Origin: Acidobacteriota bacterium
Lineage (GTDB): Bacteria; Acidobacteriota; Vicinamibacteria; Vicinamibacterales; Fen-181
Direction: 5' to 3'
Length of the DNA stretch: 46,696 bases
Assembly: GCA_017883185.1 (NCBI GenBank)
Contig: JADGOB010000015.1
Location: 1-46,696, forward strand
Shown here: positions 42,938 to 46,696 of the stretch, piece by piece
Layout: every line of letters begins with the position of its first letter
Numbering within the stretch: position 1 is the first letter of the stretch
Translations under genes and position numbers: made by a program
The notes under the pieces: model-generated
What the model was told of the DNA's origin: nothing
Databases searched by the model: none
What the model saw: only the letters and a program-made list of their open reading frames with translations

Positions 42938-43441
42938 TCTGCTGATCTTCTCCAAAATGGCCGGAACAAAAGGAACCGCCGATGCCCGTCCAAAGGAGCA
43001 ATGGACGTGACGATCAGGCCGGATTAGCGGGGTCTCCGCTCGCCAGGCTAACAGAAGATCCGTTTTCCGACACCGCCCGCCGGCGCCCTCCCTGCGGTAC
43101 CGCGCCCCGGGCACAGCTGGAACGGAACCGGAGCGGACGTCCATCGACCGATCTCCGCGAGCAGGTCGTCGATCCGCACAACGTCTTCACCCGCGACCTC
43201 GACCTGCCGCGCGGACACGAACGCGAACGCGTGTTCGTTCGAGGCCACTCGTACGAGCTGCGCGGCTCGGAGAGCCACGCCCTCGGCCCCCCTCGGCGTC
43301 GTCGTCGCCCGAGCCGATCGACGTACCGCACCCGTGACCATCGCCGCAGCGAACACCTGTAAGTGCTCACGCCTGGCAATCTTGTCCGCGTCGGGGTGGC
43401 AGGTTTCGGGCGGCGTTCTGTGCCGCCTGTTCCGCGTGAGC
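42938..43441. other. Gap with coding-like sequence on the minus strand
   Basis: On the minus strand an open frame from about 43437 to 43048 reads ETCHPDADKIARREHLQVF, then VRVASNEHAFAFVSARQVEV and VVRIDDLLAEIGRW, with high G/C at third positions. The only start in it is GTG 43356, and the frame ends without a recognised domain. It may be a short real gene or a remnant; no family is assigned. No terminator is visible downstream of the tetraheme gene. Confidence 0.3.
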
Positions 43442-43462
43442 AGTCAGGGACAGGTGCACGAA

Positions 43463-43537
43463 CCGGGGCGTGAGCGACCCCCGTCCCACCCGTGCTGCCG
43501 CGTCCCAGGCCGTCCCGGGGGGTCGCTCACGCCCCGG
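43463..43537. repeat. Perfect 20-base inverted repeat around a 35-base loop
   Basis: CCGGGGCGTGAGCGACCCCC (43463-43482) is the exact complement of 43518-43537. The loop is C/G-rich and includes three GTCCC copies. Without a T-run it is no plain terminator. It resembles a REP/MITE-like unit; no second copy is in the window. Confidence 0.7.
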
Positions 43538-43810
43538 CTTGTCGCTGTCGTTGTCTAGAGGAAATGGGAACGTGATTCGGGCGGGCGATGTCGGCCAGAA
43601 TTAGCGGGTTGGCGACGCCGAGATCGTGGCGCCCAACATCCGCATTTCCGATGGCCCGGCCTCTCGTACTGCGTGTCGCCGCCAAGCGCGGATCCGCGGC
43701 TGCGCGGCCGGTCGCGAAACGGCCGGGAACACCAAGTCAACCGTCTCGCAATGCCGTCGCTCCGAACGCGATCGTCCGGGAGCGCTCGGGGCAAGCCGGC
43801 GACAGAAGGC

Positions 43811-44160
43811 ATGTGGGAACTGACGGGGACACCGCTCAGCACCAGCGCGTTCGCCGACCTGCAGTACGCGAAGTGGGTGAACGACCGCCGCGAGATGGTG
43901 GACAGGCTGAGTAGCGGCGAGATCGGCTACCTGCACATCCGCGCGATGGACGCGCCCTCGCTGCAGAAGTTCGAGCTCGATCTGGCGGCGAACCGCACGA
44001 AGAAGGCGCTCATCATCGACCAGCGGGTCGTACACGCTGCTCGACGGATCGAGCATCCGCACGCCCGGCACCGGCATCTGGACCGCGCGCGGCGAGAACA
44101 TGGAGAACTTCGGCGTGCAGCCGGACGTGTCCATCGACAACACGCCGGCCGACTTCGTGA
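43811..44160 (+). pseudogene. Tricorn-type S41 peptidase fragment with internal deletion
   Basis: The plus strand first reads WELTGTPLSTSAFADLQYAK, RREMVDRLSSGEIGYLHIRA and LAANRTKKALIIDQR in one frame, then, after a jump near 44030, SYTLLDGSSIRTPGTGIW, ENMENFGVQPDVSIDN and TPADFV in another. Both parts belong to the C-terminal protease domain of tricorn-like S41 enzymes, but the stretch between them, which carries the catalytic Ser, is gone. The N-terminal propeller is absent. A clear dead fragment. Confidence 0.75.
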
Positions 44161-44314
44161 ACACGTCGAGCGCGTCCTTCGCGGCCTTGATGAGGTCCGG
44201 CTCCTGCGCGAGCGCCGTCATCCAGTCGCGCGGCAGGTGCAGGTACGGGAGCAGCGGGCTCGCGGCGAGGAACCGAAGGAACGCACGGCGGGTGGTCTCT
44301 GGGGCAGCGGCCAT
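44157..44314 (-). pseudogene. 5' end of an alpha-hydroxy-acid oxidase gene, truncated
   Basis: From ATG 44314 (minus) a twin-arginine-like signal (ETTRRAFLRFLAASPLLPYL) and EPDLIKAAKDALDVF match the exported N-terminus of FMN-dependent (lactate-type) alpha-hydroxy-acid oxidases. At about 44157 the sequence changes into the antisense of the S41 fragment, so no catalytic domain remains. Confidence 0.55.
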
Positions 44315-44375
44315 CGATCGCAGTCCTTGGGGAATGACGACCTCCTGTAGTGGGCGGCAGCGTAGTGACGGACAA

Positions 44376-46451
44376 CTAGTGGACGTCGGGCACGGTGGTG
44401 GTCGTGGTCCTTGCCTTCTTCAGATACTTGTCGTACCACGCAAGGTAGCGCCCCAGGCGATCCCGCACGAAACTGGGCCGGCTGATGCCGTGGAACTCGT
44501 TCGGATAGATCACGAGCTGCGTCTCGATGCCGAGGCTGCGCAGCGCCTGGTACATCTGCTGGCCGCCCTGGATCGGCACGTTGAAATCGCGCTCGCCGCC
44601 CAGGAACAGCGTCGGCGTCCTGATGCGGTCGGCGTGCAGGAACGGATAGCTGATCTTGACGTAGGTTTCCCACGATTTCGCGTTCCAGGGCGGGCCGATC
44701 TCGTAGTCGTACTGGATGATGTACTGGTCGGTTCCGTAGAAGGCCGCCGTGAACGCCGTGCCCGCACCGCTCGTCGCAGCCTTGAAGCGCGGATCGCTCG
44801 CGATCATGTAGTCGGTCAGGATGCCGCCGTAGCTCCAGCCACCGACGCCCAGGCGATCCGGATCGGCCACCCCCATCTTGATGACGGAATCGACGCCCGC
44901 CTGCAGGTCCTCCACCTCGTAGTGGCCCCAATCGGCGAAGATCGCTCGCGAGTATTTCGTGCCGCGGCCGGCACTGCCCCGATAGTTGACCGCCAGCACG
45001 CCGTATCCGTGGGCCGCGAACCACTGCCGCTCGGTGCTGAACGAATGCTGGTCCTGTCCGTTGGGCCCGCCGTGGATGCGCAGCAGCAGCGGGACCCTCG
45101 TCCCCGCCACGTAGCCGGCCGGTTTCGTCAGCAGGCCGTGCACCTCGGTGCCGTCCTTGCTCGTGAAGGTGACCTCCTCGGTCGGCGCGATCTCGAGTTC
45201 GGCGAAGAGCGCGTCGTTCTGATGGGTGAGCGGCCGCAGCTCGTTGGCGTCCATCGCGTACACTTCCGTGGCCTTCGCATCGCCGCCGGAAAGCACCGCA
45301 GAGCACGCTCCTTCGGAGGTCCAGCTCGACACGACGACGGGTGGCGTCAACAGGCGCTGCACGGCGCCACCAGCCAGGTTCACGCGGACCGGGTACACCG
45401 ATCGATCGTCGGTCACCATGAAGGCGATGGATTTGCCATCGAGGCTGAACTGCGGCGCGCTGACGCCGCGATCGAGATCTTCGACCGCCTTCACGCGTGC
45501 CGGCGCCGCGCTGCCATCAGAGGGCACGAGCGCGAGATGCTCCAGGCTGTAGGCCCCGTACTTCCTCTCGTCGCCCTCGAGCAACGCGATCCACTTCCCA
45601 TCCGGGCTCCATTCGAGGCGGGAGCGTCCGCCGCGGCTGGTCTCCGGTGTGAGCGCCTTGTCGGCGGAGCCCGGCCTCGCCTCAGCCACGAACACCCGGC
45701 TGGAGGGGTCGCGGTCCGGATCTGCCGCGTGGTTGCTCATGAAGGCGATGCGCGTGCCGTCGGGCGACCATGACGGTCCCGACTCGTCCCATGTGCCGGC
45801 CGTCAGCCGATCCAGCTTCTTCGTCGCCACATCGAACAGGTAGATGTAGCTGTGGCGCTCCGACAGCAGGTACCCCTGCACGTCCTGCTTGTACTTGTAA
45901 CGGTCGATCACGATCGGCTTCGGCGGCTTCGGCCGGCCGCCCGCTTCCGCCGCTGCCGATCCCGGGGTCTCCGCCTCGGGATCCGGATCCCCGACGACCA
46001 GCGCAAGCCGCTTCGAGTCGGGCGACCACTCATAGCTCTGCAGACGCCCTTTCACGTCCGTGAGCTGCGTCGCATCTCCTCCGTTGCGATCGAGCAGCCA
46101 CACCTGGCTGCCCTTGGCCGGGCCGGGCCGGCCTGAGGTGAACGACAGGTACTTTCGGTCCGGACTCCACCGCGGCGAGGATTCGCTGTCCTGGCTCGAC
46201 GTCACCTGGCGATCGCCCTTGCCATCGGCGCCGACCATCCAGATGTGCGAGCTGCTCTTGTCTTCCTTCACGTCAATGCTCGAGACGACGTAGGCGATCG
46301 ACCGGCCGTCGGGGGAACAGTGCGGATCGCGCACGTCGCGAATCCGCGCGACGTCGTCAAGCTTGAGCGGATGCCTCGCGGGCTGCGCGAGCGCCGCCGC
46401 GGTCGACGCCAGAACGAAGGCCAGAATCAGGGATCGTCGGGAGGTGAACAT
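44376..46451 (-). CDS. Exported S9-family prolyl oligopeptidase-like peptidase, 691 aa
   Basis: ATG 46451 follows AAGGAGGCAGTGCGCTC and opens a signal peptide (about 1-22, ending AAALAQ). A beta-propeller built of repeated SPDG/SWSPD motifs (about 40-400) is followed by the alpha/beta hydrolase domain with nucleophile GWSYGG, acid in GERDFNVP and catalytic His in NEFHGIS. These are DPP4/acylaminoacyl-peptidase-type enzymes that cut short peptides, here in the periplasm or outside. With the M14 protein at the other end of the window it fits a peptide-scavenging lifestyle. Confidence 0.93.
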   Translation of the reverse strand: MFTSRRSLILAFVLASTAAALAQPARHPLKLDDVARIRDVRDPHCSPDGRSIAYVVSSIDVKEDKSSSHIWMVGADGKGDRQVTSSQDSESSPRWSPDRKYLSFTSGRPGPAKGSQVWLLDRNGGDATQLTDVKGRLQSYEWSPDSKRLALVVGDPDPEAETPGSAAAEAGGRPKPPKPIVIDRYKYKQDVQGYLLSERHSYIYLFDVATKKLDRLTAGTWDESGPSWSPDGTRIAFMSNHAADPDRDPSSRVFVAEARPGSADKALTPETSRGGRSRLEWSPDGKWIALLEGDERKYGAYSLEHLALVPSDGSAAPARVKAVEDLDRGVSAPQFSLDGKSIAFMVTDDRSVYPVRVNLAGGAVQRLLTPPVVVSSWTSEGACSAVLSGGDAKATEVYAMDANELRPLTHQNDALFAELEIAPTEEVTFTSKDGTEVHGLLTKPAGYVAGTRVPLLLRIHGGPNGQDQHSFSTERQWFAAHGYGVLAVNYRGSAGRGTKYSRAIFADWGHYEVEDLQAGVDSVIKMGVADPDRLGVGGWSYGGILTDYMIASDPRFKAATSGAGTAFTAAFYGTDQYIIQYDYEIGPPWNAKSWETYVKISYPFLHADRIRTPTLFLGGERDFNVPIQGGQQMYQALRSLGIETQLVIYPNEFHGISRPSFVRDRLGRYLAWYDKYLKKARTTTTTVPDVH

Positions 46452-46490
46452 GAGCGCACTGCCTCCTTGCACTCGGGAGTCGGAACTCCA

Positions 46491-46583
46491 TCGTTGGCGA
46501 TTGATCAGGTAGGCCTGGAGCTGGCCGGGCTGCGCGCCTGCGGCAAAACCATAGGTGGCACCAAGAACCAGGTACGTCACCAT
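46491..46583 (-). pseudogene. N-terminal scrap of a LysE-family transporter
   Basis: The minus-strand sequence from ATG 46583 reads MVTYLVLGATYGFAAGAQPG then QLQAYLINRQ, the first helix and conserved QPG turn of LysE-type exporters. After about 31 codons similarity stops and the frame runs on into the S9 gene. It should not be used as the start of that gene. Confidence 0.5.
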
Positions 46584-46609
46584 CGCGCGCGGCCCTGGCA
46601 GCTCACGGT

Positions 46610-46696
46610 TCAGCGTTTCGTCTTGCCGGTCATCGGCACGAACCGCACGGGAAGCGTGCGGATTGTCTCGGTACCGGTTGCCGTGCGGCGCAGGAT
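46610..46696 (-). CDS. pcm: C-terminal end of protein-L-isoaspartate O-methyltransferase (partial)
   Basis: The last 28 codons, read on the minus strand to TGA 46612-46610, give RTLPVRFVPMTGKTKR, the characteristic VRFVPM(T)G terminus of Pcm. Pcm repairs isoaspartyl residues in aged proteins. The rest lies beyond the window. The call relies on this short terminal motif. Confidence 0.6.
   Translation of the reverse strand: MLRRTATGTETIRTLPVRFVPMTGKTKR

Overview
The window is GC-rich, densely packed bacterial DNA of the kind found in Acidobacteriota, most likely the Vicinamibacteria. This placement rests on a VWFA protein of the acidobacterial type (27629-28555, minus), large secreted M14 and S9 peptidases, many sigma-54 activators and many c-type cytochromes; it is inference, because no rRNA or ribosomal marker is present. 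No rRNA, tRNA or CRISPR array was seen.

Layout. 1-163 is the tail of a sigma-54 activator. 466-5744 holds three exported proteins (an M14 carboxypeptidase-like protein and two unknowns). 6000-11540 is an operon behind a good -24/-12 promoter: HlyD-type adaptor, two ABC ATPases, sigma-54 response regulator and NtrY-like kinase, with no permease gene. 11738-17486 is an electron-transfer and signalling cluster: nonaheme cytochrome, membrane cytochrome b, M56-like peptidase, small membrane-anchored protein, NarX-like kinase and NarL-like regulator. A small membrane-protein gene (17501-17872) faces it.

18157-21874 encodes a kinase whose periplasmic sensor carries c-type heme motifs, an archaemetzincin, and an NtrC-type regulator. 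Right after it, an AT-richer 340-base gap carries three tandem repeats and a near-consensus sigma-54 promoter. This reads into 22215-26474: a Cys-containing small protein, a 25-residue membrane microprotein, HybA-like and HybB/NrfD-like subunits, two membrane-anchored GcvH-like proteins and a triheme c7 cytochrome, but no hydrogenase or molybdoenzyme. A metacaspase-like gene and the VWFA gene converge at 27.6 kb. 28.58-29.83 kb is a patch of decayed genes (acyltransferase tail, integrase piece) around a histone-H1-like basic protein.

29937-42937 is one respiratory region. A decaheme MtrA/DmsE cytochrome and MtrB/PioB porin (minus strand) form an outer-membrane electron conduit. An OmpR-type regulator and kinase sit divergently, and then come two monoheme cytochromes, a membrane pentaheme cytochrome, a molybdopterin-family protein, a four-cluster Fe-S protein, an NrfD protein and a four-domain cytochrome. 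The latter set resembles Qrc or alternative complex III. A 39-base motif with 11-base-spaced TTCAC-type direct repeats lies at matching distances upstream of both mtrA and the first cytochrome of the second operon. This strongly suggests that one two-component system switches both operons on together, linking a quinol-oxidising complex to an outer-membrane conduit.

42938-44375 is a scar region: a 20-base perfect inverted repeat, a deleted tricorn-type S41 peptidase fragment fused to the start of an alpha-hydroxy-acid oxidase, and unassigned coding-like sequence. 44376-46451 (minus) is an S9 peptidase, followed by a LysE fragment and the 3' end of pcm. The window encodes 33 CXXCH motifs in seven cytochromes, plus the heme motifs in the kinase.
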